Positions 17,918 to 28,088 of a stretch of 42,626 nt of DNA are shown here, piece after piece. Below the pieces are notes generated by a model. It was not told the DNA's origin. It worked only from the letters and a program-made list of their open reading frames with translations, and searched no databases. The stretch lies in the NCBI GenBank assembly GCA_903904875.1, contig CAIVEC010000017.1:1-42626 (forward strand). Reading direction: 5' to 3'. Source of the DNA: an uncultured bacterium. GTDB taxonomy: Bacteria > Patescibacteriota > Gracilibacteria > Absconditabacterales > Absconditicoccaceae. The translations under genes were made by a program, and so were the position numbers. The first letter of the stretch is position 1; the number at the start of each line of letters is the position of its first letter.

Positions 17918-18748
17918 ATGTATTGATTACAAGAACATTACATCGATCAACCGCCAAGACGTTCATTTTTCCGTGAGATCAGGACTTTCGGTATATTTTT
18001 TGGTGCTGTTTTTGTGATCATCCTCGTATTCACTAATTTCAACTTATTCGCGTATAATTTCCGTGCCTTGTTTGAAAATGAGATCCATCCGTCGGCACCT
18101 ATCAGCACTTCTATCGTTTCTGAAGATGGCAATATCTCTTCTATAGTAGATACTGCACAGAAAAATGATGTAGAAATCCAATGATTGCTCAAAAACTATC
18201 AACAGACCGCTGATGCGAATACGCTTACTCCTTCTACGGAAGAGACGCTCCAATCCCATTTGATGGATTACAATTTCTCTTTCAATACGGTTCCACCGGT
18301 CGACAGGCTTATCATACCGTCATTATGACTCGATGTGCCTATTGTCATACCTGATACTATGCAATCGGTAGATTTCGCGAAAGCTGATTTTGACAAAGAG
18401 CTTAATGAATGAATCGTAAAATATCCTACCACTCCAGCTCCTGGAGAAGAATGAAATACCTTATTATTCGGCCACACCAGCTATGTGGTATGGAAAACCA
18501 ATCCTTTCTGAACCATCTTCAAAGATCTTCCTAAACTCAAGGATAGCACATTGATCCAAGTCTTACGGAAATGAAACTTATATGAATATAAAGTGATAGA
18601 TCTTTTCATAGTTCCGCCAAAACAGGTGAACGCCCAATATATGACGTATGAGACGGCAGGCGGCAGCTATATCACGCTGATGTGATGCTATCCGCTGTGA
18701 ACTGACAACAAAAGGATCATGGTCGTAGCGAAATTGATAGATAAGTAA
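17918..18748 (+). CDS. membrane-anchored sortase (class D/E-like)
   Basis: A 276-residue transpeptidase with one N-terminal membrane segment (about residues 22-45), then an extracytoplasmic linker and the sortase beta-barrel. Catalytic residues are visible: His186 in L-F-G-H-T-S-Y, Cys257 in T-L-M-G-C-Y-P-L-G-T, and Arg266 in N-K-R-I-M-V. The Gly before Cys257 and that of P-L-G-T are TGA. Sortases cut LPxTG-like signals and link proteins to cell-wall peptides or pilins. I found no obvious LPxTG substrate in this window. Another candidate start is not apparent; the third codon is already TGA. The methyltransferase-like gene follows 24 nt downstream, probably co-transcribed. Confidence 0.9.
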
Positions 18749-18772
18749 AATTTATTTTTTGCACGTTATCAG

Positions 18773-19720
18773 ATGGCGAAAAAGATCTGACATAATATAC
18801 AAAAAAATATTTCAGAAACCCCTGTGGTCTGAGAGAAAAAACCTGAAAATGAGCTATGATCTGTCTTAAGCAGATATGATTCTTTAATACAAGAATATTG
18901 AAAAGAGATTGTGGAATCGGCACTGGAATCTTTAGAAATTGTATGAAAATTTTTATGCAAGCCATTGGATATGAAAAATCCAGATATGCTGGAAACAATA
19001 TGCAATCATCTCTCTATTTATAGAGATAAGGAAAAATATGTTAGTTATTATGGAAAAGAGTTTGGTTCAGAAGATGCGGAATTAACCCCTACATTTGCTA
19101 GGATGCTTCTTGAAGAGAAAGAATATTCATTAAAAAATGAATCCGCGTTATGACATTACAAACTTTTGGAGAAATATATATGAAAAAATTCGAAATGTGC
19201 TGATTTATTCTGTTGATCAAGAGATAATAATCTGTCCTCTATACATGGGACTGTTTTGATTTTTAGTCTTTTGGGTGTGGATAAGGTTCTAGCTGTAGAT
19301 CTCTTTAATCAAACTAATGGAATCCAACATAATATAGATGATTTTAATTACTGATATGCATCGTATTTTCCTAATAGCAATGCTAAAAAGTTGATTCCAT
19401 GAGATATCATTCGTATACAAAAAAATAATAATGGTTGAGAACGAGCTTTCCCAAAATTTGATATATTTAATATTAAATTTGATGCTTATGATTGTCTAAA
19501 ATCCATGCCAGACAATTCTCTCGATACGATTATGATAAATAATGTCGATTATGATATTGTTCAAGAAACAAAATATGAAAAATTGTTACGAGAAGAGGTG
19601 AAGAGAGTCGTAAAGAACAAATGATTGGTCTTTGGGTATGGTACGACTATGTGGCCTAAAGAAATTGACTATCTATTTAATGAAAGACATGGTTTTACCG
19701 CTTTCGAAAACAGCAAATAA
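18773..19720 (+). CDS. methyltransferase-like protein of unknown target
   Basis: A 315-residue soluble protein with many TGA-encoded glycines. The N-terminal ~130 residues are helical. From about residue 145 the pattern C-A-D-L-F-C-G-S-R-D-N-N resembles an SAM-binding glycine-rich loop, V-L-A-V-D-L-F follows as strand 2, and near residue 245 D-C-L-K-S-M-P-D-N-S-L-D-T-I-M-I-N-N-V resembles motif IV of class I methyltransferases. A later segment, N-K-G-L-V-F-G-Y, fits the strand-5 region. The SAM loop is not canonical (no G-x-G-x-G), so the call is tentative. A terminator follows. Confidence 0.55.
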
Positions 19721-19783
19721 TAAAACCACATTGCAATTTTATAGAAAAAGGGTATAGATAGACCAATCGAGATATGCCTTATC

Positions 19784-19812
19784 AAAAAGACTTTCTCAGA
19801 GGGTCTTTTTTG
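19784..19812 (+). terminator. terminator after the sortase-methyltransferase unit
   Basis: AAAAAGAC pairs with GTCTTTTT around a short loop, followed by a T-rich run. Confidence 0.75.
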
Positions 19813-19835
19813 TTTTACTGTTTTAAATTATATCA

Positions 19836-21647
19836 ATGCAAATCAGAAATATCGCTATCATCGCCCATGTCGATCATGGAAAGACGTCATTAGTCGATAA
19901 ATTATTGACGCAGTCGTGAACGATGAAGATGGCCGAGGATCAGAATCTCATCATGGACAGCAATGACCAGGAAAGAGAAAGAGGGATCACCATCTATTCC
20001 AAAAACACTTCAGTGATGTACAATGGAAACGTGATTAACATTATCGATACCCCAGGACATGCTGACTTCGGAAGCGAAGTGGAAAGGGTTTTGAAAATGG
20101 TCGATAGCGTTTTGTTATTGGTCGACGCTTATGAATGACCGATGCCGCAGACGAAATTCGTGCTCAAAAAATCTTTGGAACTCGGTCTCAATCCCATCGT
20201 CGTAATCAATAAGATCGATAAAGAGACGGCAAGACCCGTTCGAGTGATTAATCAATTATTCGATCTCTTTTTCACGTTGTGAGCTACTGACAAACAGGCA
20301 GATTTTCCAATCATCTACTGCAGCGCCAAAGGTTGATACGCATTTGATGATCTCAAGGACTTTGCTTCAGCAAAGGAGCATGGAAATATTTTTCCTGTAT
20401 TCGATCTGATAGAAAAAGCAGTGAAACCTGCACCAGATTATTCTGACAGACCTTTCCGTATGCAAGTTGCTAACCTCGGTTACGATGATTTCATCGGAAG
20501 GCTCGGTATCTGAAGAGTATATGAATGAACCGTCGCTCAAGGGCAAGACGTCGTTGTATTCGACAATGACGGAAATAAGAGAAAAGGGAAAATCACAAAA
20601 ATATTCACGACGTTATGACTTTCCAGAGTGGAAACCAAGCAGGCGCAATGCGGTGATATCGTCACCATCGCCGGCATTCCCAATATTTACGTCGGTGAGA
20701 CTATCGGCGTAGAATGATGCGAGCCCTTTCCGCCGATCCATGTGGATGCGCCGACATTGACCATGGATTTTCTCGTCAATGATTCGCCGTTCGCCGGCAA
20801 AGAAGGAAAATTAGTCACGTCGAAAAATATCCTGGAAAGATTGCAGAAAGAATTGCAGACCAATGTCGGATTGGAGATAGATTTCGATAAATGAGGAAAT
20901 AGATTCGCAGTATCCGGCAGGGGAGAACTCCACTTATCCGTGCTCATCGAAACCATGAGAAGGGAATGATTTGAACTCCAGGTTTCCGCTCCGCAAGTTA
21001 TCTTCAAACAGATAGATGGGCAAAAGATGGAACCGATAGAACATGTGGTCATCAATGTCGATGAAAAATTATCTGGTACCGTCATAGATATGGTTGCAAA
21101 AAAGAAATGACAGATGACAAATATGTTCACCGTGAATTGAACCTCTACATTGGAATTTGAAGTGCCGACAAGATGACTTCTCTGATTCAGATGACAGTTC
21201 GTCTTGGTGACTAAGGGTGAATGAATCATGTACAGTTCGTTTTCTCATTATGGACCATATAGAGGTGATATTCCCAAGAGGACGACAGGCTCTATGATCA
21301 GTATCGAAAACGGGAAATGCATGAAATACAGTATCCGGAAATTACAGGAAAGAGGAAAAATCTTCATTCTGCCGCAAGCGGCTATGTATGAGTGAATGAT
21401 TGTATGAGAAAGCGCGAAACCTGGTGATATGACGGTCAATCTTACCAAGAACAAACAACAGACTAATGTCAGAGAGAGTGGAAATGATGAGTCTATGCGA
21501 TTGGAACCAATCATTCCGTTGACGCTTGAAGACTCATTAGCCTATATCAGTACTGACGAATATGTGGAAATCACTCCGAAAAATATCAGACTGAGAAAAG
21601 TCTATCTGACCGACTCAGACAGGAAGAAACATGGAGTAAAAAAATAA
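19836..21647 (+). CDS. typA: translational GTPase TypA/BipA
   Basis: A 603-residue ribosome-associated GTPase involved in 50S assembly and stress adaptation. G1 H-V-D-H-G-K-T-S, the switch region R-E-R-G-I-T-I, G3 D-T-P-G-H-A-D-F-G and G4 N-K-I-D-K are all present. Domains II, III and V follow, along with the family signature R-G-L-L-G-F-R-G-Q-F, whose three key glycines are all TGA. The C-terminal motif N-V-R-E-S-G-N-D is intact. CGA at 20241-20243 (residue 136) replaces the Trp of the E. coli segment R-P-D-W-V. Length is normal (about 600). It converges with proS with only 12 nt between stop codons and no terminator. Confidence 0.97.
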
Positions 21648-21659
21648 TATTTGATTTTC

Positions 21660-23162
21660 TTAATAGCTTTTTGCGAACAAAACTCTTCTTGTACTCGGTT
21701 TGCCGGTAAGGACACATTTTCACTTCTCGTCTTTTTCATCAAACGGCAGACAGCGTATAGTTGCTGATGTTTCTTTCTGTATTTTTTCTGCGGTTTCCGC
21801 AGTACCATCCCGATGTGCCATAACGAAGCCTTGTTCTATCTTCTCTTTGAATTCATTATAATTGTCTACTACAAACGTGTGAGTCTCTCTGAATTCCTGA
21901 TTTTTTTTCAACAGATTATTCTGAGCCTTATACAGATACTGATCGATATGAAGATCGACTTCTTCCAATTTCACATTCGCTTTTTCTCCTGATTCCCTCT
22001 TGAATACTTCTACGGTGCCGTTCGCAATATCTTTTGCTCCGACAGTTATTCTTACAGGTACACCTTTAAGTTCATATTCGTTGAATTTCCATCCTGGCGA
22101 TTTATTATCGTCTTCATCAATTTTTCGTCTGAGCGGAATTGTATCATGGAAATATTTTGATTTGAAGTCGAGTCTGGTGGTATCGAATCTTTCGATAAGC
22201 GGCTGAATGTAGTCTTTGATCAGTTTCAATTCTTCCGATGTTTTGAAGATAGGAACAACTACGACATGAAGCGGCGCTAATGCAGGCGGTACGACAAGTC
22301 CCGTATCATCAGAATGCGCCATGATGAGTCATCAGATCAGTCTTGTAGAAACGCCTCGAGAGGTCGCATAGACGAATTCTAATTCATTCTTATCATTAGT
22401 GAATTTCACATCAAAAGCTTTAGCAAAATTCTGTCCTAAGTTATGACTCGTGCCTGCTTGCAACGCTTTTCCGTCCTGCATCATCGGCTCTACAGCGTAG
22501 GTAGTCACTGCGCCTGCGAATTTATCGTGTTCCGGTTTCGGTCCGAGTATCGGCGAGATAGCCATGAAGTTCGTTGCGAAATCGTTGTAGACGTCCAACA
22601 TCTTTCTGGTCTCGTTCTCCGCATCTTCTGCGCTCGCATGGGCGGTATGTCCTTCCTGCCGTAAGAATTCCGTGGTCCTCAAAAACATTCTTGTCCTCAT
22701 TTCCCGTCTGACGATATTCGCTCGTTGATTTATCAATAACGGCAGATCACGATAGGAATGGATCCGGTCTTTGTAGCTATTCCAGATAATCGTTTCCGAT
22801 GTCGGTCTCACGATGAGCTCTTCGTCGAGCTTCGCTTCAGGATCTACGATCAGTTTTTTATTATCGTCGAGTTTGAGCCTATAGTGGGTGACAATGGCAC
22901 ATTCTTTGGCGAAATGTTCCACGTGCTGAGCTTCTTTATTCAAAAAAGATTTAGGAATGAATATCGGAAAGTACGCGTTTACGTGCCCTGTGTTCTTGAA
23001 CATCTTATCGAGCACGTCTCTGATGTTTTCCCAGAGCGCGTATCCGTACGGCTTGATGACCATGCATCATCTGACTGCGGAATTCTCCGCTAATCATGCT
23101 TCCTGTACAATCTCATTGTATCGTTGCGAATAGTCTTTGCTACGTGGAGTAAGTTTTGTCAT
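21660..23162 (-). CDS. proS: prolyl-tRNA synthetase, archaeal/eukaryote-like type
   Basis: A 500-residue class II synthetase without the bacterial editing insertion, ending in the typical R-V-L-F-A-K-S-Y. Motif 1 to 2 segments R-P-T-S-E-T-I-I-W and [13 protein letters not shown] are clear. This gene is the best proof of CGA/CGG=Trp: codons at residues 14, 133, 147, 153, 168 and 269 are CGA or CGG, and each falls on a Trp that is standard in this family (S-Q-W-Y-N, K-x-W-I, N-Q-W-A-N, R-W-E-M-R, F-L-W-Q-E-G-H, S-W-G-V-S-T-R). All neighbouring family arginines are AGA or AGG. Start ATG 23162 fits. The leader contains an AGCT hairpin. Confidence 0.96.
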
Positions 23163-23280
23163 TATTTTTTCTATATAATAAATTCAGCTATTTTTTTTTA
23201 TACAAAAGAGCTGTATTATCAAGTCTATTGCTCTTGTATTTATTGATGGTTTGTTTATGGTAATGATACGTAATTTTTCA

Positions 23281-23320
23281 CAGGGTTCGTTAGTTTTTTT
23301 AACGGGCCCTTTTTCTTTAC
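23281..23320 (+). terminator. orphan plus-strand terminator hairpin
   Basis: AGGGTTCGTTA pairs fully with TAACGGGCCCT (two G-U pairs valid only on the plus strand) and is followed by TTTTTCTTT. No plus-strand gene precedes it within the spacer. Confidence 0.55.
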
Positions 23321-23350
23321 AAAAAAACCCTCTGCCGTGGCGGAGAGTTT
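23321..23350 (-). terminator. terminator of the small membrane protein gene
   Basis: On the minus strand CTCCGCC pairs with GGCAGAG around AC, followed by GG and seven T residues. It ends the unit at 23373-23678. Confidence 0.85.
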
Positions 23351-23372
23351 TATGATAAGGTCATTAAGTTTC

Positions 23373-23678
23373 TTATTTTTTTCTTCTGATGAAGAAGCCT
23401 GTAACGAAAAGGATACCGATTACGATCAAAAGCATTCCGCCGATCATGTTGCGAAGTACGTAAAGACCGAAGATCAAAAGGATGATTCCGATGATAGTGA
23501 AGATCTTCTCTTCAGTGTTGGATACTTCCCGTCGGATTCCGATTTTGCTTCCGAGTTCTTTGCTTTCGCTTTTGAAGACTCTTGCTTCTTTTTCGAAATT
23601 TTTTGCAAAAGCTTTTGCTTTGAGTTCTACTGATTTTTTAGCAGGAGCTTTTCTAAGAGGTTTTCTTTTAGTTGGCAT
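23373..23678 (-). CDS. small basic protein with C-terminal membrane hairpin
   Basis: A 101-residue protein. The N-terminal ~45 residues are very Lys/Arg/Ala-rich (M-P-T-K-R-K-P-L-R-K-A-P-A-K-K), then two hydrophobic segments (about residues 58-76 and 78-95) and a basic tail F-F-I-R-R-K-K. No TGA codon. Such basic-plus-membrane proteins may tether nucleic acid or ribosomes to the membrane, but I do not recognise a family. It lies 122 nt downstream of ileS in the same direction and has a strong terminator. Confidence 0.7.
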   Translation of the reverse strand: MPTKRKPLRKAPAKKSVELKAKAFAKNFEKEARVFKSESKELGSKIGIRREVSNTEEKIFTIIGIILLIFGLYVLRNMIGGMLLIVIGILFVTGFFIRRKK

Positions 23679-23800
23679 TACGCGTATATGTAAAGGTATA
23701 AAAGGTTGCTGTGGTTATATAGAAAATTTTAAGGTTTGCAAATGTTTTTTTCGGATGATTACAGACGATTATTACAGAAGATAGCGGATGATATATGGTC

Positions 23801-26800
23801 TTATATCCTGATCTGCATTTTAGCCAGCGGTTGTTTGACTGCCATTTTGTTTTTTGACCTGATGAACAGCCCAAGCGAAATCACTCTTCTGATGATGCTG
23901 ATATCTTCCAAAAGTTGTTTATCGATGTATTTTTCCGAGTAGAGCGGAAGATGCTGGAGATGGATGGAATCTCCTTCGACTTTTCCTTGCTTGGTGAATT
24001 TCTGAAGCTCGAGATAGATATGTTCGCTGACAAATGGTGCGAATGATGCGCAGATTTTCATATAGCTCTGCAATACCTCGAATAGCGTATTGAATGCAGA
24101 ACGTTTGTCCTGATCCATGCCTGATGCCCGGAATCTTCTTCTTGATCTTCTGATAAACCGATTATTGAGTTTCTCGATGAATCCTAAAACTAATTTTGCA
24201 CTCGTATCGAGGAAATATTTATCCATCTCTTGTTCTAACTGCAGACCTAAGTTATGAAGTTCCGCAAGTATCCGTTTATCCAATTCGTTATTGATGCTGT
24301 AGGTGGGAAGCTTCACTGCTTCGAGTTTTCCCAATGTCGGCAGTGTATCATAGAGTGTCGGCCGAAGTTCATTGAAGTTTATATCGTGAGAGATAATCAG
24401 AATATTTTGTCCCTCTCATTTCTTCAATAATTTCTTATACACGCCTATCGTATCCATGCCTTCTCCTGACCGTAATTTCTCATCCGTCTTTATTTTCACT
24501 TTTTTGCCTCTATATTCCTTCATGATTTTCACTACTTCTTCCGCTGTCTGCACTGTTCTGAGCGAAGGGCTTGCGTAGATGATGTCAGGATTCATCCTGA
24601 GAACGTTTCCGATGAATTTCTGATCCTTCATTGCTTGAATGCCTTCCTCGGCTAACGGATGATCCAATAATAATCCATTGGCTTTTGCATGCCTCATGAA
24701 GTAGAGCGTAGTATTATCCGTAGACCATTTATCCACGTTTGCATAGGTCTCGAAAAACTTGTATGCGTTCATTATCGATGCGGTGAAATCCTTGTAGACC
24801 TGTTCAACTCCCTTTTCTGAAAATCTTACCGGCTCTGCTCTCACTCACGGTGAAGAGAGGAGATAGAGTCTGTATGCGTCGGTTCCGTATTTTGCAAAGA
24901 GATATTCCGGATCTGGATAATTCTTCAGTTTTTTCGCCATTTTCTTTCCATCTTCGGCAAGAATCATTCCATTGATGATCACGTTATTGAACGAATTCTT
25001 TTTCATGACCGCATTGCCCACTACATGCATTCCTCTAAATCGGCCTCTGGTCTGATCCAATCCTTCGATGATGAAATCAGCAGGGTAGATGAGCGGTTTG
25101 GTACTATGATCAGCAGTATATCCTGCTTGTCCGAAGGGCATAGATCATGATTCAAATCGGCAATCCATAACTTCCGGTATCCTGCGGTATTCTTTTGCTC
25201 ATTTTTTGAATCGATAATTGTCCACGTATGGTTTATGAAGATCCATTTCCATATTCCTGTCGTTGTCCCGATAACGGATACTGATTTCTCCGTTTTTCGG
25301 ATTGTGTTCGTATTTTTTGGTCAGATAATCAAAATATTTAAATGTTTGATGCATTATCGTAACCGAATCTCTGTGAGTTATGCTTACGATGGTTTTTGTC
25401 GCGAATTTTTTATTCATATCAATCGTATATGCTTTGCATCTTGCAATAACGTCATCTATGGATTCTCATTCAGGAGTGAGTTTTTCGTTTGTCGGTTTGC
25501 TTATTGATAAATGAGGAGGAAATATTTGATCTTGCAGTTCAGGCAAGATAAGATCAGTTGTCCTGAAATCGACATAGAGTCTTTCGTTGATTTCGAACAG
25601 CTTCTGTGTCTTCGGATCTTTGAGATATGATTGGATTTTTTTCTGATTCCGGAGATCCTGATAGATCTTTTGGATGTCTTGGTATTTTTTCTGGATATCT
25701 GAAATGCTCTCCGGAAATTTCTTTTCCAAGAACGGGAAAACTGTCTGCAATGATCTTGAAAGCGGTGTGATGATGATCACTCGGTCGTCTTTTTTGAGCG
25801 AACTAAGATATTTGCTTATCTGTTTTGCTTGTTTGATGCCGTTTTTGTTAAGTTCTGCCTTGCTATAACTGTCGTGAGTTTGAGTTTCGTTATAGTTGGT
25901 CTCTCCGTGTCTGAGGATGACATTTTTGGTGATATTTTGTGATCCGGTTCTTGTACCTTGATAGATTTCTTCCAGTGTTCATGCGACAATGATATCTTCC
26001 GGTTTTTTTACATTCTCCCGGATAGGCAACGGAGATCATCGGTATCTATTCCTTGCGAGATTCCGGTCCGGCGCTGATTTGAGTGTATCGATAAATCTTT
26101 TTTTGACCGTTTCAGGAACGAATCCGATATGTTCGGCGTTGGGTACGGTGATTTTCGTCAATTCCTGCTCTTTGATGAACCGGCTTGTGAGCGCTTTCGA
26201 TATCAATGGCGTATCACATCTCCGGCAATGCGGATAGGAGTGCTCGTATGATCTTTGTCCGATAAGTTTTCCTTCTTCCTTAAGTTTTTGAATGATTTCT
26301 TTATTCGCATCATAGACTCTTGTACCTTTTCGTTCAGGGACTTCCTCCGTGAATTCACCGTATTCATTTACCGGTAAGAACAGCCGATTTTTGGAATCAT
26401 CTCTCGGCAAAAATTCCGCTACAATATTATAATCATCCATACCGAATGCCGGTGCAATATGTACGATACCCGTTCCCTCTTCCGTGCTGACGAATTCGCC
26501 TGCTATGATTTTGAAAAATTGTTCCTTATATTTCTTATCTATCTTGCTGTTATTTATATATTCGAATAATGGTTCGTATTTCAATCCGACCATCGATTCT
26601 CCTTGGATGACGTTGATGAGTACATATTCATCAGGATTCCTATAATATTGCTTCAGAAGATTTTCTGCGATAACAAAATATTCTTTTATGCTTGGGTCAT
26701 ATACGATCGCATAATGGATATGCTTTCCTACGGCGAGGAACATGTTGCTTGGCAACGTCCGCGGAGTAGTTGTCCATGCCAATACGCTCATCGGAGCTGC

Positions 26801-27916
26801 AGGATTTGTCTTTTCGAAAATCCTGTTGTGATATAAATAGAGATCATAGAATTGATTCATGATCTCAAAATCATCATCAACGATAGTGTTCTCTATTTTT
26901 ACGGCAAATCCGAGTCTGTTGTCGGAAGGCATGATTTCTGCTCGTATCATTTGCGGAAGTTTTTCCGGTTCCATAAGTTTTGGCTCTCCTTCTATTTCTA
27001 CTTCAAACATATTGAGATGTATTAGTCCTCAATATATTATTTCCTTGATACTTCCAAGCGGTGTTATCTTTGTAACTTCCACTCCGAGCTCTTCTTTGAT
27101 TTCTTTTTTGATAGTTGTCTCCGCAGTATCTCCTTTATCTATTTTTCCTCCCGGACAAACGTATTTCTGACCTTTCATATGATAATTCATGAATATCTTT
27201 CCATCACGCTTGATTATACAATCTACTACTTCCAAAAAGCCGTCTTTTGTTATCTCATGTTTTTCACGATCAGAATAGTATTTATGTCATGTATCTCGCA
27301 ATAAGGGAAACTTTACGGTGATTGCTGGATCCTGTCTATCCTTATATCCCTCGTTGACTTCTGAATTCGATAGTGTAGTCGCACAGCTCGGACACATCCA
27401 TTGGACGTTGAATCATTTATATACTAAGTTCTGGTTGTACATATTCTGGATGACCCGGATGATGGATTCCATATAATCCAAATCCATAGTATAGTATGCA
27501 TGATCCATATCTGCCCGTCTTCAGATCCGATCAACGAACGTTCTCCGTTCATCGCTGGTGTTGTTGACGTATTTTCTGCATTCTTCTATAAACTTCTCTA
27601 CACCTATTTTCTCTTCTATATCCCTTTTTCCGTCGATGCCGAGTTTTTGTTCGACTGCTTTTTCTGCAGGCAATCCGTGACAATCCCGTCATCGGTCTCT
27701 GTTGACCTTATATCCTTTCATCGTCTTGTATCTGAGGATAGCATCTTTCATCGATGAAGTGATTCCATGTCCGAAATGCGGAGTCCCTGAAGCGAATGGA
27801 GGACCGTCATACGTGACTGACTGAAATTTCTCTGACCTCTCATCAAGGGATTTCTGGAAAATCTTATGCTCTTTCCAATACGCGTTAAGACCCTGGATCA
27901 ATTCTTTCTGATTCAT
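23801..27916 (-). CDS. ileS: isoleucyl-tRNA synthetase with embedded Nudix and two histidine-phosphatase domains
   Basis: A 1371-residue class I synthetase. The IleRS frame is clear: H-F-G-H at residues 47-50, G-W-D-C-H-G-L-P near 76, editing-domain entry D-P-A-I-T-V-K-F and T-T-T-P-W-T-L-P-S-N near 386, R-N-R-Y-W-G-S-P near 626, D-C-W-F-E-S-G-S-M-P near 920, a KMSKS-like K-M-A-K-K near 990, and N-E-L-D-K-W-I-L near 1215. Three inserts interrupt it: a Nudix domain (about 205-345), a histidine phosphatase with R-H-G-E-T at 669-673 and T-H-R-D near 848, and a second with R-H-A-K at 1075-1078 and S-H-D near 1177. The chain stops soon after V-K-Q-P-L, so the usual C-terminal domain is missing. 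Trp positions 77, 130, 134, 386, 626, 920 and 1215 are CGG or CGA. ATG 27916 is preferred over the in-frame TTG at 27925. Confidence 0.95.
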
Positions 27917-28088
27917 ATATTGCAAAAAAACGTAAAAAATTGCTTTAGACCCTTTTATATTAAATCAGTCCGTGCTTTCAAGTCAAAGGAATCGTTTTTT
28001 TCTCTATTTCTGGAAATCCTGTTGTTTTTTTTACTTATTTCCTTAGCTTCCTTGTATCGTTAATTGTTTTATTTATTTATAGAGTAGT

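Noticed and set aside
21660-23162. CGA/CGG at Trp columns as sequencing errors or genuine W-to-R substitutions
   Set aside because: Six sites in ProRS and seven in IleRS are all affected in the same way, and the alternatives are never AGA/AGG. Repeats interchange TGG and CGA as well.
25199-25780. Independent phosphatase genes within the ileS region
   Set aside because: The phosphatase segments have no own starts or spacers and continue in frame into conserved IleRS motifs on both sides.
23801-27916. ileS as a cluster of broken genes or a pseudogene
   Set aside because: All breaks are TGA at glycine positions in one frame, catalytic motifs are intact, and TAA/TAG are absent until 23801.
27926-28088. 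Small gene or riboswitch between ileS and the ThyX-like gene
   Set aside because: The spacer is AT-rich with no T-box or other recognisable motif and no plausible frame.
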